Shown one piece after another: positions 32,117 through 39,886 of a DNA stretch of 64,000 nt. This DNA is from a virus. Under the pieces are notes generated by a model, which was not told the origin of the DNA, did no database searches, and saw only the letters and a list, made by a program, of their open reading frames with translations. Positions within the stretch are counted from its first letter, which is position 1; every line of letters starts with the position of its first letter. The DNA lies in IMG/VR virus record IMGVR_UViG_3300028920_000022, positions 1-64,000 of that record; one strand, given 5' to 3'. The translations under genes were made by a program, and so were the position numbers.

Positions 32117-32350
32117 CTATTCGATAATATTTTTGATCACCAGCTCGTCGCATGTTTCTCCGTTGTAATCAGCGAATTTATAAAAATAATCTGGGAAAAC
32201 ACCAAAAGCTCGTGAGCTTACACCAATAGAATTGAAACGAATTGAAAAATAATATCCACATTTGTTACAAAAATATAAATCACACTTTATGTGTGGTGTT
32301 AAATGGTGTCCTCTCATGCGTAGGAAATCTATGTTCTGATCAATCTTCAC
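32117..32350 (-). CDS. HCCC-tail protein
   Basis: 77 aa. H15 (RGHHL), C28/C31 in YFCNKCG, C67 in ETCDE, tail VIKNIIE ending TAG. Confidence 0.78.
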   Translation of the reverse strand: MKIDQNIDFLRMRGHHLTPHIKCDLYFCNKCGYYFSIRFNSIGVSSRAFGVFPDYFYKFADYNGETCDELVIKNIIE

Positions 32351-32805
32351 TCGATTATGTCCTGTATTTCCGATAGATGATTAAGGTGTTCTAGTCGAAG
32401 ATTAAGATTTTCCGTATAATGACGAAATCTATCGACTTCAGATTGCATCTCGTTGATGGCGTTTTCTATGTATATTTTTTGTTCTATTGGATTCCAATAT
32501 ACACTATCATCCTTGACAGGTAATAATATACGACTACCATCAAATCCTCTACCGGATGCGGTTGTTGACCACCGATCGTGCCAGGGTCGGTTGTCTACCC
32601 TGATATCAATTGTACCAATTGATGCGTTTCTCTCCTCAAAATATGGCACTATAACATAGGCGTATATTTTCTCTTTTGGTAGCCACAACCTGCTTACCAT
32701 AGGATTCTCCAGCCAACGTGCGCCAGGCAGCGGCTCTACGTCTTCCGGCACAGAAATGATGTCAAAGTCGTCACCAAAAAGAGTAACACAATCATAAACT
32801 CTCAT
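32347..32805 (-). CDS. Unrecognised protein carrying the array tail
   Basis: 152 aa from the coupled ATG 32805. Alpha/beta start (MRVYDCVTLFGDDFDI), charged helical end, tail LSEIQDIIE, no CxxC. Sits inside the array but is not a paralogue. Confidence 0.7.
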   Translation of the reverse strand: MRVYDCVTLFGDDFDIISVPEDVEPLPGARWLENPMVSRLWLPKEKIYAYVIVPYFEERNASIGTIDIRVDNRPWHDRWSTTASGRGFDGSRILLPVKDDSVYWNPIEQKIYIENAINEMQSEVDRFRHYTENLNLRLEHLNHLSEIQDIIE

Positions 32806-33035
32806 GTAATTATCTCCCAAATATAAGTATCCTTACAAGGAATATCGGTACAATTGGGGTCTCCATATCTAAACCTTCCTTTTGAATCTAAAATCCTTGC
32901 ATACAGTATACCTTCTCCGTCTGTATCGAATTCACGCTTGCATTCCGTACATTTGTATACTATTCGTCCGGAAGTGGAATCTACAGTAATGGTATGTCCC
33001 TTGTTTTTCAAGTATGTAACCCATGGGCTATTCAT
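32802..33035 (-). CDS. HCCC-tail protein
   Basis: 77 aa. H14 (KGHTI), C29/C32 in YKCTEC, C67 in IPCKD, tail YIWEIIT; also C62. Confidence 0.78.
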   Translation of the reverse strand: MNSPWVTYLKNKGHTITVDSTSGRIVYKCTECKREFDTDGEGILYARILDSKGRFRYGDPNCTDIPCKDTYIWEIIT

Positions 33036-33280
33036 TTGATAATATCCCTTACTATAAAGTCATCACAGGTTTTTAAATTAGGACCACTTAATATTGTCCC
33101 ACCCGCCGGGCTGTAACAAATGTATGCCATATTTGTTTCTCCGATAGCAAGTATATAAATGCGCCTGTTTAATTTTTGTATTCTAAATTTATGATTGCAA
33201 TTAGAGCAAACCAAATGTTGTGGTGTTCCACTAATATTGTGACCACGGTCTTCTAAAAATATTTGCCAGAGTTTTTTCAT
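33032..33280 (-). CDS. HCCC-tail protein
   Basis: 82 aa. H14 (RGHNI), C25/C28 in LVCSNC, C72 in KTCDD, tail IVRDIIK. Upstream lies the inverted plus-strand member; AAGACTCGAATGA before its start looks like a leftover junction from a lost upstream gene. Confidence 0.78.
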   Translation of the reverse strand: MKKLWQIFLEDRGHNISGTPQHLVCSNCNHKFRIQKLNRRIYILAIGETNMAYICYSPAGGTILSGPNLKTCDDFIVRDIIK

Positions 33281-33314
33281 TCGAGTCTTTTTGTTTTTAT
33301 TTTGTAATTTACTT

Positions 33315-33725
33315 ATGACTCATAACATTTATTCGGGAACTGCTACTCAGCCAATAGCAGCTTATCCTACAGTAAACGGCGGAAACGTTACTATAACGGC
33401 TGGAACCACAACCAGTTGGAATTCTGGTAATACAATCGTTGTGGGTGGAATGACTACTGATGGGTACATGAATTTTGCCGCGCAAGAAACAAAAACAATC
33501 ACCGAGGAAATTAAGCCGTGGAAAAGATTATGGTGTTCTATTTTCGGACACAAAGAGGTAAAACCACAAAATTCAGTTTCCATATATGTAATGGATAACG
33601 ATGGAAATAGATATCAAAAAGATTTCAAGTGTTGTTCTAGGTGCGGATTGTACGAAAAGTATTCTATTGAAAGGGCTGTTCCCTTGACCGAAAACGAACA
33701 AATTATCAAAGATATTATAACTTGA
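33315..33725 (+). CDS. Inverted array member with beta-rich N-domain
   Basis: 136 aa on the opposite strand to its neighbours. Residues 1-65 are Thr/Gly/Asn-rich beta sequence (GGNVTITAGTTTSWNSG), like phage structural repeats, then GHKEV, CCSRCG and the end NEQIIKDIIT, without the late Cys. It retains the tail although the next gene downstream is convergent, so no ribosome site is needed there. Overlaps the gene at 33715 by 11 nt. Confidence 0.7.
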   Translation: MTHNIYSGTATQPIAAYPTVNGGNVTITAGTTTSWNSGNTIVVGGMTTDGYMNFAAQETKTITEEIKPWKRLWCSIFGHKEVKPQNSVSIYVMDNDGNRYQKDFKCCSRCGLYEKYSIERAVPLTENEQIIKDIIT

Positions 33726-34020
33726 GGTTTTTGTTTTCCTTTTGTAAGAAGTCTTCTACTTCTTCCATATCTTCGTTAGTATAATTGGTGTCTATTCTAG
33801 TTTTCGGTTGAACAATTTTTTGTGCGATAACACTAGTAAGTTTGGAAAGACCCGTTGGTATTACGGCGATAATTAAGAAAAACAATGCAAGTGGCCAAAG
33901 TATCATAGTCATAGCCAACTCTTCGTCATCATCTGTTGGACGTTCGTGTCGCAAATCGTACCAACGCATTATAACACCTACAGGAATTATACCAGCCAAC
34001 CAAATTATCAAGAAAATCAT
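33715..34020 (-). CDS. Two-helix membrane protein
   Basis: 101 aa. Helices at 2-18 (IFLIIWLAGIIPVGVIM) and 38-60, acidic C-terminus (NEDMEEVEDFLQKEN). No tail or knuckle. Convergent overlap with the inverted gene. Confidence 0.68.
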   Translation of the reverse strand: MIFLIIWLAGIIPVGVIMRWYDLRHERPTDDDEELAMTMILWPLALFFLIIAVIPTGLSKLTSVIAQKIVQPKTRIDTNYTNEDMEEVEDFLQKENKNLKL

Positions 34021-34286
34021 TTTATTACCTCGCGGATAATGAAATCTTTGCAGCTAATCATACGTCTTGCGAAAATTCCCTTATGTTCGTAGCCGGGGTT
34101 CACCTTTGATATCACAAATTCATCAGGATATTTTATTTTTCTTTTGTTTGTCTTAAGAGCGATCATGCTACATTTTCTACAATGATAATATTGTGCTTGG
34201 TAGGCAATATATGCAAGCCTATCTCCGGCAAGCTTTTCTAATTCTTTATAAGAAATCTTTCTAAAACGATGACCAAGAAGATTCAT
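34017..34286 (-). CDS. HCCC-tail protein
   Basis: 89 aa. H6 (LGHRF), C36/C39 in YHCRKC, C79 in ISCKD, tail IIREVIK. First member, going right, with His close to the N-terminus as in the GTH clade. Confidence 0.8.
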   Translation of the reverse strand: MNLLGHRFRKISYKELEKLAGDRLAYIAYQAQYYHCRKCSMIALKTNKRKIKYPDEFVISKVNPGYEHKGIFARRMISCKDFIIREVIK

Positions 34287-34528
34287 TCTATTATCCCGCG
34301 AATAATACAATTGTTACAATTCATAGTGTCGTCTAATGGTTTTAGTTCGTAAAATCCGTTGCACCTTGACGCCTTCAACTGTGACTCTTTGTCGTATACA
34401 ATCAAGCCACACGTTTCACACCTGTAATAATCGCAACAAGATGGTATGGTTCCCGACCCTTGTTTATGAAAAATTTTTAGCACCACACCCCTTTCTATCG
34501 GAGAAAAGTTGTGCCCAAACATTTTCAT
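34283..34528 (-). CDS. HCCC-tail protein
   Basis: 81 aa. H6 (FGHNF), C37/C40 in YRCETCG, C71 in MNCNN, tail IIRGIIE; extra C31-C32. Confidence 0.8.
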   Translation of the reverse strand: MKMFGHNFSPIERGVVLKIFHKQGSGTIPSCCDYYRCETCGLIVYDKESQLKASRCNGFYELKPLDDTMNCNNCIIRGIIE

Positions 34529-34764
34529 ACGATTATATCTTCCACGATGTAATCAGCACAGGTTAATGTTCCATCATAATCGTTCCAAAAACTAATAGTT
34601 GGATAGGTTAATATTTGTACTTTTCCGTTGTAAATTCTAAAACATCGTCCACAATTTCCGCAAGTTATTCCTAAACCAAACACCATATGATTAATAGAAA
34701 ATTTTCCATGACCATATTCTTGTAACCACATGATCCATAGATTGTCTATAATTTGGTCTGTCAC
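34525..34764 (-). CDS. HCCC-tail protein
   Basis: 79 aa. H19 (YGHGK), C35/C38 in ITCGNCG, C69 in LTCAD, tail IVEDIIV. Confidence 0.78.
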   Translation of the reverse strand: MTDQIIDNLWIMWLQEYGHGKFSINHMVFGLGITCGNCGRCFRIYNGKVQILTYPTISFWNDYDGTLTCADYIVEDIIV

Positions 34765-35057
34765 GTCAAAACTTCTTTTATAACTATTTCAGCGCAAGGT
34801 GTGTTTGGTTTGATGTCGTATCTGGTTTTGTAACTGTTTTGATATAAGTTTATCACATAGGTTCCATCATAATCAGTGGTGCCTACGCAAAAATGATAGC
34901 CACATGTTTCGCATTTGTACACTATTCTGTCGTCATAATCGTCTTCAGCATGCCAAAATCTACGTTTCCCAATTTTGGTCAAGACATGACCTAAAGACTC
35001 TAATTTTTCTTTTTCTATTCTCATGTTATTACCGCTGTGACTATCCCAAGCACTCAT
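34761..35057 (-). CDS. HCCC-tail protein with a collapsed-gene N-terminus
   Basis: 98 aa from ATG 35057. H24 (LGHVL), C49/C52 in YKCETCG, C88 in TPCAE, tail VIKEVLT. The first 11 residues, MSAWDSHSGNN, match the start of the gene at 35717 (MNAWDTHS), and GNN-ATG at 35024 reads as an old junction, so an ancestral gene seems to have been deleted to its ends. ATG 35024 is the alternative start. Confidence 0.75.
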   Translation of the reverse strand: MSAWDSHSGNNMRIEKEKLESLGHVLTKIGKRRFWHAEDDYDDRIVYKCETCGYHFCVGTTDYDGTYVINLYQNSYKTRYDIKPNTPCAEIVIKEVLT

Positions 35058-35311
35058 TTGATTACGTCTTCCACACAAACATCGTTGCAAAGTGGTAGAA
35101 ACCCACCATCTATTTCAGATCCTTTTATGTACAAACAATCCAAGCGCTTGAAACGATGGGTTTCTATTCTTACATAAAATGTTTCAAATGGGCTGTATAT
35201 GCCGAATACACATCCACAAATAACACATTCCCAGTACGTTTTGTTGTATTGCAAATCATGACCGTGCAGTTCAATAACACTTATTGCGTGTTTTAGTTGT
35301 ATGTCGTTCAT
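35054..35311 (-). CDS. HCCC-tail protein
   Basis: 85 aa. H18 (HGHDL), C29/C32 in WECVICG, C75 in PLCND, tail CVEDVIK. Confidence 0.78.
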   Translation of the reverse strand: MNDIQLKHAISVIELHGHDLQYNKTYWECVICGCVFGIYSPFETFYVRIETHRFKRLDCLYIKGSEIDGGFLPLCNDVCVEDVIK

Positions 35312-35520
35312 TCTATTACGTCTTTGATACAAAGCAAATTGCACTCAAGTAGTTTCTTGGTTTTTACAATTCTGCCTTGGTATATAGCGTTGAATGATTT
35401 TGTTGGAGCACCGCGTCCTTTGAACATTTCTGTTCCACAATTCTCGCAGGTATACCATTCAAATTTGCTGTTTGTTCTTGTGTGGCGCAACAAGTGCCCT
35501 TTGTATTTGATAACTATCAA
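35308..35520 (-). CDS. HCCC-tail protein (TTG start)
   Basis: 70 aa. TTG 35520 overlaps the upstream TGA as TTGA. H9 (KGHLL), C25/C28 in YTCENCG, C60 in LECNL, tail CIKDVIE. Confidence 0.74.
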   Translation of the reverse strand: MIVIKYKGHLLRHTRTNSKFEWYTCENCGTEMFKGRGAPTKSFNAIYQGRIVKTKKLLECNLLCIKDVIE

Positions 35521-35720
35521 TGTTCGATTATGTGTTTGATTATGTATTCATTGCAATTGATTTTTTCAATAAGTGTACCCAACAGCGGGTGCACTTTTTT
35601 ATCCTCGGTGAAAATTGATAATTTGAATGTGCCATCGATAGTTTTGTAGAATACTAAGCCACAATTTTCGCACTTAAACAGATCGTGGCCTCTGTATAAC
35701 TTTAGATCATGCCCGTTCAT
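35517..35720 (-). CDS. HCCC-tail protein, tail extended by His
   Basis: 67 aa. H4 and H12, C17/C20 in FKCENCG, C56 in INCNE, tail IIKHIIEH: the stop moved one codon on and the next gene starts with TTG. Confidence 0.78.
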   Translation of the reverse strand: MNGHDLKLYRGHDLFKCENCGLVFYKTIDGTFKLSIFTEDKKVHPLLGTLIEKINCNEYIIKHIIEH

Positions 35721-35929
35721 TTGATTATGCTCTGAATGAGAAATTCGTTACAGGTTATAAGTCCAAAATGACACTCTTCACACATATCTTCCGTATAAAC
35801 AATAACCTTATTTCCAAACGTATAAAACATATTATTAAACCGGAAGTCTGCGCAAATACCACAGGTTTTGCATTTATAACACCAGTCTTCGTCCGTTGCC
35901 TCCCAACTATGAGTGTCCCAAGCGTTCAT
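35717..35929 (-). CDS. HCCC-tail protein, MNAWDTHS type
   Basis: 70 aa. H7 in WDTHSW, C17/C20/C23 in WCYKCKTCG, C60 in ITCNE, tail LIQSIIK. Confidence 0.78.
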   Translation of the reverse strand: MNAWDTHSWEATDEDWCYKCKTCGICADFRFNNMFYTFGNKVIVYTEDMCEECHFGLITCNEFLIQSIIK

Positions 35930-36285
35930 TCTAAATTCCTTAACAAATCTTCCACTTCTTGTGGAGATCTGGTTTCTGACGCTTTGGTTCGGCATTTTTG
36001 AAACAATTCTTTTCTGTTTTTGTATTCTTTCCTACACAACTTTGGCATTTGTCCAGACGCTATTCCTCCCAGCACATTAGATACTACCGACTTATCCCAT
36101 AAGGTGAAAGACAGAACCCACACCATATCGCTAACTTCTAATCTAGAATCTTCGTTGGCAGTTTTGATTAGTTCTTCAATTTCTACAAAATTTTGTGCTT
36201 CCGTTAAATCGTCTATGGTTTCAAGCAGAAAATCAATTTTTTCTGTACTGGTTTCTAACGCAAAATATTTGTCCCAAAAATTCAT
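35926..36285 (-). CDS. Helical protein without knuckle
   Basis: 119 aa from coupled ATG 36285. Helix-rich (EKIDFLLETIDDLTEAQNF), ends DLLRNLE, not the array tail, but its last codons still read GAATGA for coupling. A non-paralogous insert in the array. Confidence 0.72.
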   Translation of the reverse strand: MNFWDKYFALETSTEKIDFLLETIDDLTEAQNFVEIEELIKTANEDSRLEVSDMVWVLSFTLWDKSVVSNVLGGIASGQMPKLCRKEYKNRKELFQKCRTKASETRSPQEVEDLLRNLE

Positions 36286-36497
36286 TCGATTATTTCCCTG
36301 ATCAGAAAATCGTTGCAACTCACTTCAGATAATAGTTTTCCACCAAATGGTTGATTCAAATATATATTCCTAGAAACGAAATATGCACCGTTTTTATAAA
36401 TTTTATCATGCCAAACTACAATACCACACACATCACATTTGTAATATTCTAAATCTCCCAAGTACTCCGCATCAAAACGTCTAAGTTTGTGAGTCAT
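36282..36497 (-). CDS. HCCC-tail protein, (S/T)HK clade
   Basis: 71 aa. H3 (THKLR), C21/C24 in YKCDVCG, C61 in VSCND, tail LIREIIE. Confidence 0.82.
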   Translation of the reverse strand: MTHKLRRFDAEYLGDLEYYKCDVCGIVVWHDKIYKNGAYFVSRNIYLNQPFGGKLLSEVSCNDFLIREIIE

Positions 36498-36751
36498 TCT
36501 ATTATATCACGAATCGTCAAATCGTTATTAGAAATACAGGGCTGTACTTTGGAAATATAATCAACGTATATTTGATACTTTTTCCATGGAGTTTTCCGTT
36601 GCTCTTCTCGCATTTTCCCGAAACCCTCTGGGTCTTTTTCTAACGCAAGTTTGTTTAGTTCCTGAGTTGTGCATCGACATCTCAAACAAGCATAATTATG
36701 CTCGTCATAAAACTGTGCTTTCGGAACCCAAAATGCGTGGAAAATTGTCAT
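36494..36751 (-). CDS. HCCC-tail protein, divergent
   Basis: 85 aa. H5/H18, C22/C25 in YACLRC with C27, C72 in QPCIS, tail LTIRDIIE. The middle is a charged helix instead of the usual YxIS strand. Confidence 0.74.
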   Translation of the reverse strand: MTIFHAFWVPKAQFYDEHNYACLRCRCTTQELNKLALEKDPEGFGKMREEQRKTPWKKYQIYVDYISKVQPCISNNDLTIRDIIE

Positions 36752-36969
36752 TCTATAACGTTTTTGATGATAAACTCGTCACAGCTAATGCTTTCCAGTG
36801 GTGTTACGTGCGGTTGATGTCCATTCAAAGTAGAAACGAAGTTGTTTCCCCCAGATTGGTACACTATAATACCACAATTTTCGCAAATTCTGTAAGCACC
36901 CCCGGCGCCCATATGTCCTTTGAATTTATCCATTTCTTGGATAGTAACATGTCTAAGTTTGTGACTCAT
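36748..36969 (-). CDS. HCCC-tail protein, SHK clade
   Basis: 73 aa. H3 (SHKLR), C29/C32 in RICENCG, FVSTLNG strand, C63 in ISCDE, tail IIKNVIE. Confidence 0.82.
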   Translation of the reverse strand: MSHKLRHVTIQEMDKFKGHMGAGGAYRICENCGIIVYQSGGNNFVSTLNGHQPHVTPLESISCDEFIIKNVIE

Positions 36970-37085
36970 TCTATGATATCCTTAATGATTTGCTCAGCAC
37001 AATTAATTGAATCGACAGATGTCACAGAAAACCAATTGTTGCGATCATGAACCTCTGTTGGTCTCATGCCCATTTTGTACCACAC
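36966..37085 (-). pseudogene. Truncated HCCC-tail gene (C-terminal half only)
   Basis: 39 aa from GTG 37085. It keeps WFSVTS, INCAE and the tail IIKDIIE but has no His or CxxC. An internal ATG (37073) is another start. Probably a deletion derivative kept because its tail still serves the next gene's start. Confidence 0.55.
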
Positions 37086-37108
37086 TTTTTGAAAAATGTC
37101 AACATCTG

Positions 37109-37363
37109 TTATTCAATAATATATTTGATAATTTCTTCGTCTTGAATTGTTTGGCACGGTCTTAAATCATCTTTCCCACCAGTGCCAGGAAAACCATATA
37201 GGTGTATTTCCGAAAACACTTTTCCATCGTAAATTGAAGATAATATGTGCATATGAATACCACAGTTGCGACACGTGTAATATCTTTTGAAATTTGTTTC
37301 GATAAATTGGTGCCCCAGCTCATGCAAAAACTTTTCTGTGTATATTTCGCGAATCTTTTTCAT
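37109..37363 (-). CDS. HCCC-tail protein
   Basis: 84 aa. H18 (LGHQF), C31/C34 in YTCRNCG, C70 in RPCQT, tail EIIKYIIE ending TAA. Confidence 0.78.
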   Translation of the reverse strand: MKKIREIYTEKFLHELGHQFIETNFKRYYTCRNCGIHMHILSSIYDGKVFSEIHLYGFPGTGGKDDLRPCQTIQDEEIIKYIIE

Positions 37364-37578
37364 TCTATGATGTCCTTAATCATCACCTCTGTACAAGTCA
37401 TAAACCCATCAAATATATCGTTTCCTACTGTTGTTACATTATAATAGCTTTTCCAAGGTGTAAGCAATTCTTTCCATAAACGTGCTCCGCAATTGCGACA
37501 TAAATAGTTGGTGCCGTTTGGATAAACTATTATGGGAGTAAGATTATGTCCCAAATTTTCAAATTCCTTCAAGGTCAT
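37360..37578 (-). CDS. HCCC-tail protein
   Basis: 72 aa. H11 (LGHNL), C27/C30 in YLCRNCG, C62 in MTCTE, tail MIKDIIE. Confidence 0.8.
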   Translation of the reverse strand: MTLKEFENLGHNLTPIIVYPNGTNYLCRNCGARLWKELLTPWKSYYNVTTVGNDIFDGFMTCTEVMIKDIIE

Positions 37579-37820
37579 TCTATTATTTCTCTAATTATAT
37601 CTTCTGCCATAATCTTTTTGAATGTGGCGCAATCTACCTCTTCTGCATAATCGCAATCTATTTTTTTCCTGTGAATACCTGAGATTACGTTGTTGCTACA
37701 AACTAATAACATACATTTTTTGCATATTCTATACTGCAAATCGGGACCAATAATACCTTTGTTGTGTTTGTGTAAATAATTCAATTCTTTTTTAGTAATA
37801 TCTCTAAATTTGTGGCTCAT
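37575..37820 (-). CDS. HCCC-tail protein, SHKF clade, duplicated cassette copy A1
   Basis: 81 aa. H3, C33/C36 in RICKKC, C64 in VDCAT, and an insert TFKKIMAED before the tail IIREIIE. Its closest relative is 38041, two genes away. Confidence 0.82.
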   Translation of the reverse strand: MSHKFRDITKKELNYLHKHNKGIIGPDLQYRICKKCMLLVCSNNVISGIHRKKIDCDYAEEVDCATFKKIMAEDIIREIIE

Positions 37821-38044
37821 GTGATTATGTCCTTAATTATTACTTCGTTACATTTGATAGAAGATAAAAAGACCCGGTTGCCTTTGCTGTTTAGATTACT
37901 ACGCGACCATCGCATAGATATAAGCCATGTTTTGTGGCTTGTTCCCCAAAACACCTCTACACCACAATGTTGGCATCTATAATATTGCACAGACGTACCA
38001 GGATCATAATATGTGGCAAGCACATGATTTTCAACCTTAATCAT
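37817..38044 (-). CDS. HCCC-tail protein, NH clade, duplicated cassette copy A2
   Basis: 75 aa. H7 (ENHVL), C24/C27 in YRCQHCGVEVF, C65 in IKCNE, tail IIKDIIT. Closest relative is 38286. Confidence 0.82.
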   Translation of the reverse strand: MIKVENHVLATYYDPGTSVQYYRCQHCGVEVFWGTSHKTWLISMRWSRSNLNSKGNRVFLSSIKCNEVIIKDIIT

Positions 38045-38289
38045 TCTATTATTTCCCTGATTATATCATTTAACATGGTGCGTTTAAATGTGTCGCAATT
38101 TACCTCATCTATTCTTCTGTGCAAACCCAGCTTATCCGCATGAATATTTGAAACCCAATTTGTCCCATGGACTAACAGCAAACACTTATCACATATTTGG
38201 TATTGCAAACGACAACCAATTATTTTAGGGTAGTGCCTGGAAAAATAGTTCAATTCTTCTTTGGTAATATCTCTAAACTTGTGACTCAT
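38041..38289 (-). CDS. HCCC-tail protein, SHKF clade, duplicated cassette copy B1
   Basis: 82 aa. Begins SHKFRDITKEELNY like 37575 and has the same TFKR insert after C65; C33/C36, tail IIREIIE. Confidence 0.82.
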   Translation of the reverse strand: MSHKFRDITKEELNYFSRHYPKIIGCRLQYQICDKCLLLVHGTNWVSNIHADKLGLHRRIDEVNCDTFKRTMLNDIIREIIE

Positions 38290-38495
38290 TCTATTATTTC
38301 CTTGATGATCACATCATCACACCGCAGATCCTTTAGATATACTTGGAAAACCTTATGCGATCCCCGCCACCACTCACCAATAACCCAAGTATTTTTGCTG
38401 TTCTTAAACACCTCAATCCCACAATTAACACAGTAATAATATGTCTCAAATGGATGTGACATTTTCACCAAATTATGATTTTTAAACCTAATCAT
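38286..38495 (-). CDS. HCCC-tail protein, NH clade, duplicated cassette copy B2
   Basis: 69 aa. H7 (KNHNL), C22/C25 in YYCVNCGIEVF, C59 in LRCDD, tail IIKEIIE. Pairs with 37817. Confidence 0.82.
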   Translation of the reverse strand: MIRFKNHNLVKMSHPFETYYYCVNCGIEVFKNSKNTWVIGEWWRGSHKVFQVYLKDLRCDDVIIKEIIE

Positions 38496-38705
38496 TTGAT
38501 TATTCCCAAAACAATAATATCGTTACAGTTGAGTTGTTCCAAACTGCTAGAATAGGTTTTGTTTGCGACACACCAATGCGTTGATATACGCCACCTTTTC
38601 GAGCCTTTATATACCTCTACGCCACAATTGCGACAGACAAAATATTGGATACCTAGCGCCTCCGCGCAGCGTGATTTGATCAAATCATGCCCAAAATATC
38701 TTCAT
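38492..38705 (-). pseudogene. HCCC-tail gene with N-terminal frameshift
   Basis: The coupled ATG 38705 reads only MKIFWA before a stop. Removing one T from the TTTT near 38695 gives MKIFGHDLIKSRCAEALG joined to the open frame with CRNCGVEVYKG, NCND and IIVLGIIK. A TTG at 38683 could start the rest. Real decay, or a sequencing error in a homopolymer. Confidence 0.65.
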
Positions 38706-38929
38706 TTAATTATCCCCATGATAATGTAATCGTTGCATGTTATAGTTTCTGCAAAATCGTTTTGATATTTATATGCAATCGGATCGTCCATAGAAACATA
38801 TATTTTGTTCCTAACACAACCAGCTATGAGTCCTTTGTTGTGCCAACACATCATGCCGCATATAGAACAAATTAATTTATCCTCTTGCGTAAATAGTTTG
38901 TGTGTACCACACTGGATTGTTTTTGTCAT
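38702..38929 (-). CDS. HCCC-tail protein, GTH clade
   Basis: 75 aa. H10 (CGTHKL), C21/C24 in LICSICG, C65 in ITCND, tail IIMGIIK. Confidence 0.82.
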   Translation of the reverse strand: MTKTIQCGTHKLFTQEDKLICSICGMMCWHNKGLIAGCVRNKIYVSMDDPIAYKYQNDFAETITCNDYIIMGIIK

Positions 38930-39177
38930 TTGATTATGTCAGCTATGATAACATCATCACAGGTTATACACTCTGGGCTTTCAAATTTGCTGCTTTTTAT
39001 TTGATTCACTCCGGATATTGAAAGTGTTTCTGCAAAAGAATAGGCGATTAAACCACATGTATCACAAATAAAATACATAGCAGTGTGGCTTCCGGCGCAC
39101 CAGTTGTATGTTGGATGTTTCACCTTTGCCTGTTTAAGGCACCCTATTTCGTGAAAATTATGTGTACCTATTTTCAC
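38926..39177 (-). CDS. HCCC-tail protein, GTH clade
   Basis: 83 aa. H6 (GTHNF), C38/C41 in YFICDTCG, C73 in ITCDD, tail IIADIIK. Tandem duplicate of 39174 (shared P(T/E)YNW and YFIC(D/E)TCG). Confidence 0.83.
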   Translation of the reverse strand: MKIGTHNFHEIGCLKQAKVKHPTYNWCAGSHTAMYFICDTCGLIAYSFAETLSISGVNQIKSSKFESPECITCDDVIIADIIK

Positions 39178-39428
39178 CTGATTATGCTCTCCACAATAAT
39201 ATCATTACAAGTAACATTTTCTAGTTTTGTGGTTCTTCCTATGCCGTTCCTGTTTATACCGGACCAAACGAACGTATCCTCTTTTAAACGAAAACACGCC
39301 ACCCCACACGTTTCGCAAATAAAATATTCAGATCCGCCAGACGCCTCGTTCCAATTGTATTCTGGATATTTGGTTTCAGCTATCTCGGCTTTACCAACTG
39401 AGTAGAATATGTGTGTGCCTATCTTCAT
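39174..39428 (-). CDS. HCCC-tail protein, GTH clade
   Basis: 84 aa. H6 (GTHIF), C38/C41 in YFICETCG, C74 in VTCND, tail IIVESIIR. Partner of 38926. Confidence 0.83.
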   Translation of the reverse strand: MKIGTHIFYSVGKAEIAETKYPEYNWNEASGGSEYFICETCGVACFRLKEDTFVWSGINRNGIGRTTKLENVTCNDIIVESIIR

Positions 39429-39650
39429 ACGATTATTTCCCGGATTATTACATCAGTACAGGTCGTATCTTCAATGGAAGAAAATGTTTTTTTGGAATCC
39501 GTTGCTATAAGAAATTAACTCTGGAGAATTATACCCATATACAACCAAACCACAGTTAGCACATTTGTAATATTTGTCATGCTTCGATATAAAATAATTG
39601 GGTAGAGATTTTGGATCTATTTCCACAAAATTATGTGTGCCAATTTTCAT
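39425..39650 (-). pseudogene. HCCC-tail gene with C-terminal frameshift
   Basis: From ATG 39650: H6 (GTHNF), C30/C33 in YKCANCG, then a premature stop (FFH) near 39471. Deleting one A from the seven-A run near 39490 restores TTCTDVIIREIIV ending at 39425, the coupled position. Indel or sequencing error; neighbour 39647 is its close duplicate. Confidence 0.68.
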
Positions 39651-39886
39651 TCGATTATTCCCATTATAATAACTTCGTTGCATGTAACATCTGACGGTCG
39701 CATTTCTTTTTTAAATTTGTTCGCGGCGGAAATAAATATTGTTCCCTCCAATAGTGTTCCCTTGCGGGCTCTATGTATGATTAATCCACAGTTTTCACAC
39801 TTGTAATATGTGTCTAAAGGAGATACAATTTCTACTGGTAATAGTTTTTTGTCTATTTCCACAAAATTATGCGTTCCCACCTTCAT
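39647..39886 (-). CDS. HCCC-tail protein, GTH clade
   Basis: 79 aa. H6 in GTHNFVEID, C30/C33 in YKCENCG, C69 in VTCNE, tail IIMGIIE. Confidence 0.83.
   Translation of the reverse strand: MKVGTHNFVEIDKKLLPVEIVSPLDTYYKCENCGLIIHRARKGTLLEGTIFISAANKFKKEMRPSDVTCNEVIIMGIIE

Noticed and set aside
39425-39650. A-AAA-AAC slippery heptamer suggesting programmed -1 frameshifting
   Set aside because: The tail lies in the +1 frame; the -1 frame soon meets a stop, so the classic mechanism does not fit.
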